Shown here piece by piece: positions 10,841 through 22,808 of a stretch of 64,000 nucleotides of DNA. How positions within the stretch are numbered: position 1 is the first letter of the stretch; each line of letters starts with the position of its first letter. The stretch is taken from assembly GCA_021527695.1 (NCBI GenBank), contig JAKFAO010000003.1:1736001-1800000 (forward strand), in the 5' to 3' direction. This DNA is from Naematelia aurantialba. Taxonomy: Eukaryota > Basidiomycota > Tremellomycetes > Tremellales > Naemateliaceae. A program made the translations under genes and the position numbers. A model generated the notes under the pieces. It saw nothing but the letters and a program-made list of their open reading frames with translations. It searched no databases and was not told the DNA's origin.

Positions 10841-12505
10841 ATGCCGCGCGAGATCGAGCCTCCAAACGTACAGCGGGAGCTTGTGCTCGCCGCGCTGGGC
10901 GAGGGGAAGCGGCTGGACGGGCGGGTCCCGCTCGAGATGCGCCGCGTCACGCTCGAGTTCGCGGACGAGCTGGGCTGGTGTACGTGTCGTCTGGGGAAGA
11001 CTAGGTGCGTCCAGGCTCAGTGCTGCGACCTCTCCCTCCGATTCTCATCTCTTGCACCCTGCTGATTCTCACCTCTTGCACCCTGCCCATTCTCAGCTCT
11101 TGCACCCTGCCTATTCTCACCTCTTGCACCCAGCTGATTCTCACGTCTTGCACCCCGCTAGTCATCACCTCTTGACTCCTCTCACCTCTTGCACCCCGCT
11201 CACCCCGCTGATCTAGTCGCAGGGTACTCGCACAGGTCACGGCGAGCATCGTCAAACCACGCGACGACAGGCCGTACGAGGGCTTCCTCCTGATCAACTC
11301 GGAGATCAGCCCAATGGCCTCGAGCCTGTACGAGGCGGGGCGGTGAGTCTCCATTGCATCTCTCGTGCATCCCGTGCTCCCTCCGCTCCCTCTGTCTCAG
11401 CCTGCCCCCCTCCCCTCCCCTCCGGTCCCTCCCCTCCCCTCCGTCTAGCCCTCGCTCTGCTTCCCTCTGTCTCAGCCTGCCACACCCCCTACCTCCGCTC
11501 CCCCTTGCAGGCTGTCAGTGTCAGTGTCAGCATGGCTCACCCTCTAGCAACTCGGAGGACGAGGTGCTCATCACGCGCATGCTGGAGAAGAGCATCCGGC
11601 GCACCGAGGCCGTCGATCGCGAGGCGCTCTGTATCCTTGCCGGTGAAAAGGTGCGTGGTGTCTCGACGTCGTCTCGCCGCGACTCGTCTGTGACGATTCC
11701 TCGCCTGTGACTTTCCTCGCACTATTCCTCGCCTGTGACTAGTCCTCGCCCGTGACTTTTCTCGCCAGTGACTATTCTTCACCCGTGACTATTTCTTGCC
11801 TATGATCCAGCAGTGCCTTGATTGTCTCGACTGACCCATCTAGGCGTGGCAGCTGCGCTTGACGCTGCACTTCCTCGCAGATCAAGGGAACCTGCTGGAC
11901 TGTGCCGCGTTGGCAGCGATGACTGCTCTCCGGCACTTCAGAAAACCAGAGGTCGAAGTTATAGGCGACGAGGTCATTGTTGTAAGTCGGATTCTTGAGG
12001 ACGGGCCAGGGGATTGAGGACGGCCTGTGGACTGAGGACGGCCTGTGGATTGAGGACGGCCTGTGGATTGAGGACGGCCTATGGATTGAGGACGGCCTGT
12101 GGATTAACAACGTTCATGCTGACGCACACAGCACTCGCCAGACGAGCGAGCTCCCGTCCCATTAGCTATCCACCACGTCCCATTATGCGTGACTTTTGCC
12201 TACTTTGAAAAGTCAGTCGTCTAACCGACAGCCAAAGGCCCGGAGCAGCAGCTGATCGATCTAGCCTCCCTCCGATCCTCGATCCGACCCATCTCGAGTC
12301 GGTCCTTTCGACCGGATCCATGAGCCTCACGCTCAACGCCCAGCGCGAGCTCTGCGTCATCTCAAAAGCTGGAGGAACCGCGCTCGCAGTAGAGGACATC
12401 ATGAGCGTGGTCAACGTCGGCGTCGTCAGAGTGAGGGAGATGGTCAAGATCATGGAGGACGCGCTGGCGCGCGACCGAGAGACCCGCGTTGTCGAAGTAC
12501 GGTAG
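10841..12505 (+). CDS. RRP45: Exosome complex subunit RRP45 (EXOSC9), RNase PH-like
   Basis: Core-ring subunit of the RNA exosome, which processes and degrades RNA 3' to 5' in nucleus and cytoplasm; eukaryotic ring subunits are structural. The spliced protein opens MPREIEPPNVQRELVLAAL, then GKRLDGRVPLEMR (the RNase PH family start), a beta-rich half (VLAQVTASIVKPRDDRPYEG), INSEISPMA, LEKSIRRTEAVDREALCI, then HHVPLCVTFAYFE and LNAQRELCVISKAGG. It ends soon after the second half-domain, without the long Ser/acidic tail of the human protein. Exons: 10841-11004, 11223-11342, 11548-11650, 11844-11981, 12132-12211, and the last from 12232, 12238 or 12265. The last intron is ambiguous: 20, 26 or 53 nt all keep the frame. 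Introns 1 and 4 contain tandem repeats. Confidence 0.92.
11045..11215. repeat. Minisatellite in RRP45 intron 1
   Basis: Seven or so copies of a 22-24 bp unit (TTCTCACCTCTTGCACCCTG and variants) fill most of the 218-nt intron 11005-11222. Confidence 0.85.
12011..12106. repeat. 18-bp minisatellite in RRP45 intron 4
   Basis: Five near-identical copies of GGATTGAGGACGGCCTGT run head to tail within the intron 11982-12131. Confidence 0.88.
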
Positions 12506-13296
12506 ACTGCCTTGACTCCCTTGCCCTTGCCCTTGCCTTGCCATTTGGTCATACCCTGCATATTCATACACCTGTACACCCAACATTCTGGCTGTCCAGC
12601 TCGAATCCGCCGCTGCGGTCATCATGCATGGCCGAGACACTTGCCATCTGGTGTGGTTGGAGAGATAAGATTGACGACTCTCTGCTTTACGACAGCGCCA
12701 CGAGCAGTTTTACCCTGACGAATCCGCACTGGTCTTCACCCTTTGCACACTTGGCTCCGGGCCATCGCAATCCCGAATCCTCCTCAACGCTCATACACTC
12801 TTATCCTTCCAGACTATAGACTGCTTTCCCTCACAACCTGTCGCGTCGTCGTGACCGTCTGCTCGTCACTACGTTGTGCGCGCTCGCTGTCGTCGCCTGC
12901 GCCGAGCATCAAAAGGGGGGCTATCGTTGATTTTTACGCGCGACGCGTTCTCTATCAGGTTTTTTTTTTTGGGATCGCTCCCCTCCCTTGGAGATTCCCC
13001 CCTCTGCCAGCATCCTCCATTTCCTTCCTTCCTTCCTTTCCCCTGCTGTGATCGTATACACCTTATTGCTGCAAGACCACTTAGAACGGCTTACAACGAC
13101 ATCGACGGCTAGCAACCCAGCGAGCTCTGTTGTTCAACCTGTCTCATTCCCACTTCGAGCACGCCCGCCGAGGGGTAGCGCACCGCTTCCGGACACCGAT
13201 CTGGATCGCGGGAACCCGAGTGCTACCGCTATATGGACAAGCTGTTCCGGTACATCCCCTCACCTCCCTCGTAGACTGTGTGGGGATATACCTGAC
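12506..13296. other. Intergenic region upstream of the 1,560-aa gene
   Basis: About 790 bp without a supported gene. The frame of the downstream gene stays open upstream to about 12988, but the codons there (T/C-rich, poly-T at 12960-12970) look like 5' UTR rather than protein. Confidence 0.5.
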
Positions 13297-16200
13297 ATGA
13301 CCAGGAAACGAGCTGCTTCCTCTGCTGGACCCGCACCCGCACCCGCAACCGGACCCATACCCGCGCCTGTGCACAGGCCGTCGACACTCAAGAAGCCGCC
13401 CTCGTCCCATGCTGCCGCAGAGGCAGAGGCAGTGAGGCGCATGCAGGCCAACGAAAGTCGCGAGCGTAGCGCTCTGGGAGACGTGGCCCCCACCATAGAC
13501 CTCGACGTCCGCATCTCCTTGATCTTCCCAGAGTGAGTGAATGCTGGATCTCTCTCTCGCCCGTGCTGCACTCTTCTGACCGGACAGGCTTTCACAACGA
13601 TTCTCTGTCCTCCTACCTTCCCTGACGAGTGCGCCTGAGACCTCCCTCAGGTCGCTGCTGGCGTCTCAAAGAGCAAGGCACGCCGGCCCAAGCATCACAG
13701 AAGAGGAGGAGGAGCTCGTGCTCGCCGAGCTGCGGGATGCCAGTACCCAATGGGACGGGCAGCCTCCAGACAGAGACTGGTCCTTTGGCGATTCCAGTCG
13801 CCTCAATACCTCCTACTCCACTCGTAGCCTGCTCACCTCGTCGAGCTCAAGTCCGTCCGTGCTTGGCTCCTTTGACGCCTCATCTCAGCCCACTAGCGCA
13901 GGCCCCAATACATCTAGCTCGTGGACTACGTCTCCCCCACCTACCTCGACATCGTTCTCTTCCTTCAAAACATTCGGGTACGGCGAGTCAAGCGGTACAA
14001 AGGTGAAATCGTACGGATTCAGCGGAGGATCCAGCTTGCGCGAGGAAGAGTACATCCGTAGGGCCAAGAAGAGCGCAAGTGGGCGCAATCTGCCAGGGTC
14101 GCTTGCAGGTCGCAAAGACAGCAGCAGAGCACTCAATGTCTCGCCCGTAAACACGCGCGCGAACACTTCCGACGCCGATATCGACTCCCACTCTAGTGCG
14201 CCTTCCGACCACTTCCACAATGTCCCCTCTGAATCCGGAACGAGCCTGTCGGATATGCGAGGAGTCGCTGCTTCAGACACCTCGGCTACGCCCGCCTCAC
14301 CTTCCCATCGCGGCAGCCACGATAGCCCTCCCCAGGCGCCCTTGCCCTCGCTACCCCACTCTCCAGCTCCCTTTGATAGTTTGACCATGCGCCCTCTAAA
14401 GCGGCAGTCGCGGCTCGCCGGGATGACTCCTGCACAGATGAAGAGAATATCAGCGGCCCTGGTGGAAGTTGGTGGCAAGCTCCAACACGGCCCATCTCCG
14501 ACGGAATCGACTTTGCCAGAACACCAAGCCGAAGAGGAGGAAGTGCTCGAGGCGGTAGTAGAATCATATCACGGTCGCCGATCCTCCGATGCAAAGTCAG
14601 ATACGACGACGACCTCACACTCCACAGCTTTCCCCTTCACCGTCTCTCCAACGGGAAGCAATCTGGCATCCTCCAATATCGAGCCGCCTTCCCCCTCACG
14701 GCTTCCTCCGTCTCCTCGGTCGCACAATCTTCTTGCTCATATTCACTCTGATATTCAACCCGCAATTCCTCCTCCAGCCCTCGACCGCCGGGCAGACATT
14801 CCACGCCCAATCCTCACTCCATCCAGGACCCGTCCGTTACGACGGACACCCTCTGAGACCGCCTCGCAAAGCCCAGCGTCACCCGATCAGCCGATATACA
14901 TCCCCGGGCAACCGCGGCCAATTCGCATGGTGCACCGTTCCGAGGGATCCATGTCGTCGAGATCCGCAACCCCCACGCAGAGCGGCTCCTCGCCGATACC
15001 TGCTGCCACGCATCACGCCAGGTCCGACTCGGCGTCTTCACTGCTTGCGCAGCCAGCTGTGCCTCTGCGTCATACCTCTCTGAGCAAAACTCGGCCGTCA
15101 AATCTTACCCCCCAAGTACAACGACTTCCCAATTCATCATCAACACGCGAAACGGCCGACTTGTTCTCGACTGTCCGGCTCGACTCTCCCCTCTCTGTCC
15201 GCCCTCTGACACCGGCCGACACGATCGAGGAGGCGGAAGAGATGTCTCATACTGGCTTGGCTGCCATACCGGAAATTCAGATGGTCCAAGGTTGGAGAAA
15301 GGTGGCGGCAGCGAAGCAAGCTGTCGATCGCCATGGGGAGGACGGCCGTCGATCCCCTGGTAGGAATGGTCGACTCGAATCACACGAAGGGGTCATTGGC
15401 GGATCTATAGGCACCCCGTCTCCATCGCCTCATCCGGAACACGCAGGCCAAGTTCGCGAGATCAGTGCTCGTTCGTCCTTCAGTTCGACTTTCGATGAGA
15501 ACGAATCAGAGGACAAGGCCTGGAAAGAACTGCCTTCTGGGTCACCACCCGTGAACTCCAATCCTGGCGTCGACACGGCTTTGGAGCTCTTTGAGGCTCT
15601 TCGAAAGGTCTGCGGTATGGGGATTGACGAGTTGACAATCTTGCAAGCAAAGTTGGTGGAGAACGCGCAATCAGAGCGAAGGGAGCTGCGCGCCCTCGCC
15701 GAGAGTCCGATCCCTCCGGTGAGTCATACCAATGTGTCTTGCTTACCGTAGGCTTCTCCCAACCTGCCGACAAAACAAGTCCCCAGCCTCTCGCGCGGAT
15801 CCTCACCGACCCCTGTCAGAGCGACAAGTCCACCACCAACTGCTTGGCGCCATCCGGAAATCATTCGAAGACTCAGTTCCAATGCTGCACCAACTCTGGG
15901 CAATCTCCAGTCTGCCGTGGAATCCGCCGAACCTCACGACGAACTGACGGGGGCGCCATCGTTGGCCACGACGACTCATCCCACACCGGCGGAACAGAAA
16001 GTCTCCACCCCGACCACCGATGCATCAGTGGGCAAGGCACCTCAGCGAACTCAGACTGCGCCAGAGGACGACCCTGCTGTTCGTCGGGACTTTGAGGCGC
16101 GAATTGCCGCTGCGACAGCTGCGCTCCATCGAACACCATCTATCAGTCAGGGGGCAAAGATGGAGCGCAAGTACTCGAAGCGTGGTGGCCCTCTAGTCAT

Positions 16201-18135
16201 ATCTGGGCCAAAGCTCATGTCGTCATCTACAAATCTGCCTGCTAGTCCGGTGACCCCTCCTACAATCGATCCAGATATCCATCGAGCGCTAGACAAAGCT
16301 AGCGGGGGCAAGAGGAGTAGATGGAAGAAGCTTGGATTCAGAAAGGGTTCCAGCATCACCGGCACCAAGGACCTTAGCCCATCGACATCGTCACCGCCGG
16401 TGCCGTCTGCTCCGTCCAGACTCCAGGCTCCGATTGCGCTCAACTCGGGAGGTCAGACTCAAGGCAAGGCCGAGCTAGATTCATTCCGATTCCCGTCGTC
16501 AGAAAATTCCACTGCCAATGGCTCGACTCTGCCGTCTCCGCCGCAAACGGCCAAGCCTTTGGGTGGTGCCGTGGTTGGGGAGTCGCAAAAATACCACCTG
16601 ATGTCCGAGCAATCACCCCTGATTGCGCAGGAGCCGCGTGGGCAGACCCCTGTCTCCTTGCATGCTCGGGCAACATCTACCGATTCGGCTCTGTCGAAAT
16701 TTGTTGAGGCGGGGCGGGCGCTTGGGCTTAAGGATGAACACCTGAACGAAATGCTCAAAAGCACTTCGCCTTTGCTTGACAGATCCGGAACGTCTGGTTC
16801 CTCGACGTCTTACGAGTCGACTGGTCTCACCTCGATATCGAGTCCGAACGCGGATCATGGCTCCTCAACAGTCGCTACACATGCCTCGGTCGCAGAGGTC
16901 ACAGATAAACAAGGTGATGGGCTTGTCCGCAATCCGTCAAAGACTCTGAAACAAACGCTCCGAATGGTCGAAACGACGTTGGCACCCGAGGACCGGAATC
17001 GGGTTGTCCGTCGCACTCTCCTGGTTCCCACCCTTACTCTGCCCCCACCCAATGGCAACCAAGATGCGTCTGCAGCTTCGAGCTCGCCCGATCGACCCGC
17101 TCCAGCGCGGAAATTATCGATCAGACGAAAACCTCTCAACCTGACGGCGCAGGATCAAGAGCTGGTGTTGAGTTCGCCTTCAAGGGAGCGCAAATTCAGC
17201 GACTTGTCTTCTAGTAAATCTTCAGAAGACCGCAATCCCGCGTCAGATCTTCTTCGGCCCACTCCACCAATCTCAGCGCATCGTACGAGTGACGAGCGCT
17301 CGATAGACCTCTCTTCGAATGGGGGCAGCCTATATGACCTGTATCGCGATACTGGCGACGAGGCGGATCTCGGGGAAGAGATCCTCGACAGCCCGTCCAA
17401 GGAGGATGGAGGTGCTACAGCCCCTGGCTTGGAGATATGGTAAGCCAGCGTGATATTCGCTGCTGACGACAGTGAACTGGAGGATGGGCGTATGGTGTGG
17501 TCTGTTGTTGATGGCCTGCGCGCACCGGTTGGGGAGGACGATGCTTTGAGTTTGCATTCGCGCCACGGATCCTATGCCAGTGATGCTGGGCTGCCTGAGG
17601 ACGGTGCGGATGGCATGGGCATTTGGGGCAAGGGCCGTGGTGTGGCAGCGCTCAACTTCCGTCATCGAGATCGTCGTCAAACCTTGACCCGGCCGCCGAC
17701 CAACGTGAGTTCAGTCGACGTCAAAAACTCACTGGACAGGTTTACTTTGCTTCACGTGCCGACATGGCGGATCTGATCGACCAGATCTCGGGTCAAGACG
17801 TCGGTGCAGCTCGTGGTCGGATCGACATTCTGCCCTATGAGGATCAAAACCAAGGGCAAAACCCTGCATTTGAGGACGCACCGTCGCCTCGTCGCTCACC
17901 GTTCACAAGCGCGACGGCACATGCGGGCCACTTGGCGTCGGCGACTGTGCCGGCAGGCGGGTTCAGCCCGAAACGGCAGCTGTTCTTCAGACAAGGAGGT
18001 GGGATGGGTTCGGCCGCGTCGTCGAGCCCTACTGCGGCGGGATTTGCGAGCTCGGGTAATGGCTTGTCTGGCCGCACGGTGGAGGACAGGCTGCAGGCTT
18101 TGCTGGATCGGCTAAAGGTTGACGATATTGCGTGA
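13297..18135 (+). CDS. Large Ser/Pro-rich protein of unknown function (1,560 aa)
   Basis: I do not recognise this protein. Five exons (13297-13532, 13588-15718, 15752-17439, 17473-17704, 17740-18135) sum to 1,561 codons with every phase matching. Most of it is disordered: Ser, Pro and Thr runs with scattered basic patches (for example KASGGKRSRWKKLGFRKGSS near 16290-16345). Short ordered-looking segments are DTALELFEALRKVCGMGIDE (15574-15633), which reads as an amphipathic helix, VYFASRADMADLIDQISGQD just after the last intron, and a C-terminal helix TVEDRLQALLDRLKVDDIA. No membrane segment or catalytic motif is seen. It may be a scaffold or signalling target, but that is a guess. Three introns are only 33, 33 and 35 nt; in-frame stops inside the first two force their removal. 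The start ATG (MTRKRAASS) is the best-placed, although the frame is open further upstream. Confidence 0.75.
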
Positions 18136-18311
18136 GCGTGGTTTACGATGTCGGATGTGATACGATCCTGTCATGTGCCACGAGCTGTATGGCGTGTCAT
18201 TATTGTTGCTTGATGCGCGGAGACGTGCGAGTCTGCTGTCTCCCGCGGAACGATTAGATTTCAAAGCTGGGCAGGAATCTGAGCGCAGTGGTCCACATTC
18301 GCGGTCGACGC

Positions 18312-18409
18312 GGGTTCATTTTGTGGTACGCTTCAGCGTTATGAAATGTGTTTCGACTCGGGTTGACTTTGCGATACGCTTCAGCGTTATAAAGTGTGTG
18401 TTTCGATTC
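18312..18409. repeat. 48-50 bp direct repeat, two copies
   Basis: Copies at 18312-18359 and 18360-18409 share GGGTT, TACGCTTCAGCGTTAT and GTGTTTCGA. They are adjacent and about 80% alike by eye. Confidence 0.75.
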
Positions 18410-18552
18410 ACATTGGAAGCACGAGCGTTCTTCTTGGGGAGTGGAGCTGGGCGCAGCGGCGGAGCAGCTGAGCAGTTGAGCGAGGGAGCCAGACTGGCGT
18501 TAGACGGCTGGCGTGTCCCGGCGTATCCACGAAGCGCCAGTTACGCATGTGC

Positions 18553-18622
18553 TTTGTACTATTCGTACTGCTCGTACTACTCGTACTACTCGTACTATTC
18601 GTCATACTCGTACTACTCGTCC
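18553..18622. repeat. CGTACTACT-type tandem repeat
   Basis: Seven or eight copies of a 9-base unit (CGTACTACT and CGTACTATT variants) run head to tail in the intergenic DNA. Confidence 0.8.
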
Positions 18623-18834
18623 GTGGATGTTCATACAGGCGATCGCGAGGCAGTATAGGACAGATGCATCAGTCGACACGACGCGATGCACGCCATGGCC
18701 TCGTCTGTGCATGATGCTGCTCTAAACCAAACCCCTTCACCAACGCCACGGCCAATCAGTCGTCCCCAACGCCTTGGCCCATCAGTCTTCCCAACAACTC
18801 CCCCTTCAGTGTCCGCCAACGTCTCCCGCCGTGT

Positions 18835-21800
18835 TCACCAAGGTCTCCATCCTTCGCTCTTACTGCCACCGCTCAGCTCGTTCGATATGCTCCTGTGCGC
18901 CACCATGAGGTCTACGATATTATTCAGCGGGGGCCCCGGTACGCATACAGCGCGCGTGCCTCGACGCCACCGTGGACGTGGGAGCTTCCAGCGCGGCTCA
19001 CGCTGCACGGTGAACGGTGGCAGGAGGACACCACTCACAATCAGTATAACTCAGCTCGTCATTGTTGCTATCCTCGACCAGCATATTCGCAAACTCGAGC
19101 TCCATGCCATCGACATTCTGCCGCACGATGATCAGCGGCAGCGGCGTGCGATCCACAATGCCAGAGAGGTGCGTGAGGATGTTCCGCAGTTGCGTCGAAA
19201 GGAGCGTAGGGAGTTTCGGTAACCTCGTCTAACTGCATCAGCCTCTCCACTTGACTCCACACGACTCCACACGACTCCACACGACTCCACACGACTCCAC
19301 ACGACTCCACACGACTCCACACGACTCCATAGCAGGAACGGGCTCGACCTCACCATGCGAATATCGAGCTCGTCGATGTTTTCTACCCCATAGAGATCAT
19401 CTATGATCCGAGGGCTGACGGCACTTCCGAGCCAAAGCATCGCAATTTCCCCATTGGCTACCGTCTATCAGCTTCTTCTCACGATATTCGGGACAGTGAA
19501 GCTGACACATGAGGTAAGCGCCCTCGGAGACCATCCACCCATAGCTCGCGCGCATGAACCGCGGCAGCTTGAGCCGGCCGTTCTTGCCCGGGAACCCCAC
19601 GTCATCGGACAGGTCGTGCACCGCCAGTAAACGGGGGTAAAGCAGGTTCATCGTCAACACGACGGATGCCGATCGGAACATCCGCATATAGTGAGATCGC
19701 ACATCCGAAGTGACAGTACCCCCTGTGGGTAGGAAGAAGATGATATGTGTCGGTAAGCGGATAAGGTAGACAGGTAGACGTGTATTCGTCAGCCACAATG
19801 CCAGATCTTTCACCACTCAGCCTCACCTTTCAGGGGCTTCGATTTCAGCATGCACAGGGTGAACAACGGGAGCAGCTTGAATCCCTCGGGCAAGATCAAC
19901 TGACTCGGTGAGTGACACCCTTTCGTACGGCTTACCTGACCCGTTTGGACCGCAGGAGCACAATGCCGCCGATACATGAGCAAGACCTTGTTGCATCGAT
20001 CGGTCAACGCCTTTCTGATGTCCTTCAGGCTCTTGCTCGGCATTTGTGTCATGGCTAACAGGTCAGCTCTGCCGATCACCGCACGAGACCCCGGAACCTA
20101 CCTTCTTTCATGAACACGGACACACTAGCATCCAGGTCTGCAAAGCGAAACACGTTGCCGATCATCGATGTCGTAATGAAGCTCATATTGAGACATCGTA
20201 CTCTCCTCTCGCCGCTACTTGAAGTATACAGAATCGCGACCTGTACAAATGCTGGCTGTCGATCATCGAGCCTCGCTTCGTGCTTCAGGACCGCCGCAAA
20301 GGTCTTGGCATCGTCCATCGTCCCGAACTCAAGATCCGTGAGCGACCGCTGATAGTAATTGCCAATGTGGTCTGCTACGCGAAGGCCGTTGGAGCAGCGC
20401 ACCCGTACAGTCGCATTGTAGACGGTTTCTCGAGTGAAAAGGCGTTTGAGCTCATCATGTAGAAGGTCGCGATCACGAACCGGATTGAACCTAGGATGGA
20501 AAAACGTCTCGCCTCCCGTGACGCTAGACAGAGTGCCGATGGAAGCGACGTCGGTGTACTGTTCGGGGAAAAGGAAGGTATTGACACCAATACCACACTC
20601 GGCAAGCTCTTCAGCCGTATTCCGCCAGAATGGATCGCCAGAGGAAAACAGCATTCGCTCCTTGTCTGTGTTGTAAGACGTGGGATCCTCGCGGGACTTG
20701 AGAGCGCCAGGGCCAAGGGCAGGAAGGGAAGAAAGGAAGATATTGATCTCGCCGCCTTGCATCCGCTGCCGGGTCAGCTAGAGTCAGGGAACTGACTTGC
20801 CAATCCAGATAAGGCGCCCACGATCGCCGAGCTCGCAGCCACACGACCGCCTTCCGATCGCGCCTCATACAAGTTTGGTAGCAGATGCAGCAGTGCTTTT
20901 ATTTGCGTCCTGGAGATGAGCTTTCGTTTCTAGCGCGCCGCATAGCTCGCTCACTTTGACTCCTTCGGGTCCACCAGGAACCCAGCTGCCAACGGGACAA
21001 ACATGTCATCGAGATCGGATACGATCATTAGTGACGGACTCGCTAGTGCAGACTGCCGTCAGCACGTGTGCTGCCTTTTACTCACTGAAAGATTCCAGAA
21101 GCCGACACTCTCAGCGACGGTCATGATCGCAATCCTATCACCTTGCCCCACAAATCCGCCCTCGCCCTCTTCATCCTCTTCATCCTCTTTATCCCCATAC
21201 ACTGCTCTGTCGATGCCCTCGCAAACTTCCCGCACAATGCCTCGATTTGCACTAGGCCCGCTAACGTCGATCACAAATATCCTGCCAATCCCACGAGGCA
21301 TCCTGAGTCTGCTCTCCTCCTTCTTCAGCCGCTCCTTCTCTTTATGGCCAGGTGCAGGACTCGGTCCCCGCGTTACAGCTGGCGTAGCACCGAGAGACGA
21401 TTGTAACCCGTGCATGAGGTCCGCGGCCGTTGATGCAAGGGCATCCGAAGCGACAGACAAGTTGGCAGAGGATGCGTCGATAGCGGTATCAAGTAATGAG
21501 CCAGTGGGAGGGGGTTGGAGCGGCCAGTAGGTGCGCGGGACAGCAAAATCAATTGTGCCATGTTGTAACTCGGGTCGCTCGTGATGGTCTATCCTTGCAC
21601 CGTTTGGGCTCAGGTGCGAGAAGTATGTGGGCGGGACTAGCTCTTAGCACAGACGAAATCAAAAACTCACCATTATTGACGTTTCCACAAAGATTACAAC
21701 TCCACTTTCTGCCTCCATCGACCCATTTGATCCATGGATTGACATATCCTCTGCACTTTTCACACCTAGGTGGTCCCTCTTCCTCGAGATCAATACTCCG

Positions 21801-22485
21801 CGGCTGATTAAAGGCGGACTCGCCAGAGACCCAGTTTGATACAAGAGGTACAGGTGCCTCGTCGAAACGCAGTGCGGCAAAAGGCTGGATCAAAAGGGCA
21901 AATGGGAGCGCAGTCGTATCAAGGAGTTGACCATTGGTCGGGATAGCCGGAAGAGTGGATCTGAGATGCCGTGGTAAAGAATTGCCTATAGTCATCAGCC
22001 CCCAGCTGATTGAAGAGCTTACCTTGATCCACTCCTCGCCAATCCGTGCCTGCGAGAGGTATCACTCCCTTGGTCTGACAGCTCATAAAGTCCTCATCGT
22101 CCCATAGATTCTGATCCATTTCTTGTGCCTCTATCGGGTTGGGCATTTGACTTGGATCGATCCTGATCCGAGGACCGGCAATGGCAGGTCCAGCTGAATG
22201 AGGCGGTGGTGGTATGTGGTTGGACGGAGGGATGTAGGAGGGGTGTATTGGATGTTGGGGCTCTGGCATGGGCTGAGACTGTACATGCTGTACAGAGTGG
22301 GAGGATGAAGGAGCATAGACACCGGTCGGAGGCGGAGTCCTCCTGTCCGAGACTTGGTGCAGTTGAGGATTGACATTCGGGTCTGGTGGATAGGGTTGTT
22401 GTTGCCATTGTTGGGGCTGTGGAGATGTGGAAGGAGCCTGACCAGTCAGACTTGGGTCCACAGCATAGCGCGACCTCGGCGGCAT
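18835..22485 (-). CDS. SEC24: COPII coat subunit SEC24
   Basis: Cargo-binding subunit of the COPII inner coat; with SEC23 it is recruited by SAR1 at ER exit sites. Order of parts: Pro/Gln-rich N-terminus (start MPPRSRYAVDPSLTG at 22485), a zinc finger with CEKC and CNLC pairs in the segment RCEKCRGYVNPWIKW..WSCNLCGNVNN, the trunk domain (IFVIDVSGPSANRG; GEINIFLSSLPALGPG), beta-sandwich and helical parts (RVRCSNGLRVADHIGNYYQR; MSFITTSMIGNVFRFADLDA) and a gelsolin-like end (ALWLTNTRLPVYLIRLPTHI region). The last exon is 18835-18911; removing the 127-nt intron 18912-19038 gives SYTDYLMVAHRSISNELSGG, matching the conserved SYxDYL ending. A decamer minisatellite lies in intron 19229-19353. It is divergent from the Rab GAP gene, 323 bp away. 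Confidence 0.92.
19251..19330. repeat. Decamer minisatellite in a SEC24 intron
   Basis: Eight units of ACGACTCCAC (first and last imperfect) occupy 80 of the 125 nt of intron 19229-19353. Confidence 0.92.
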
Positions 22486-22808
22486 GGTCTCCCGCCCTGC
22501 GAACTGTCGATGTTGACGAGCGTTCAAAAGACGGAGAACTCGTTTGCCAGGCAAGACAAAGTTCAACAGCGACACGTCGCTTGTACGTCCGTGCCGGTCA
22601 TAAAGAGTGGGGCTCGATTAAATATTGCTGTGGGGCTCCACGTCAGCGGGAGAGCTAGTCGGCTGGTGACGCGGCGATGTTGCGGGTTACCTCTTCTTCT
22701 CTTTCGCAAACACTCGACTGTCTCGGTGTAGGTTGAGAACACAAGGATACTAGCTATCAGAGAGAGGTAGCAGGGCTGCTGGAACGACTGTTTCCCCCTT
22801 GTCCTCGA
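22486..22808. promoter_or_regulatory. Shared promoter region of SEC24 and the GYP7-like gene
   Basis: 323 bp between divergent start codons. No defined element is recognised; a minus-strand frame extends into it but lacks family support. Confidence 0.45.

Larger units (their letters stand above)
18136..18834. other. Convergent intergenic region with repeats
   Basis: About 700 bp between the convergent ends of the 1,560-aa gene and SEC24. It holds a 48-50 bp direct repeat (18312-18409), a TACTCG-rich tandem run (18553-18622) and a loose duplication at 18735-18800. No gene is supported. Confidence 0.6.

Noticed and set aside
12011..12106. CRISPR-like regular repeat
   Set aside because: Units are directly adjacent without spacers and lie in a eukaryotic intron.
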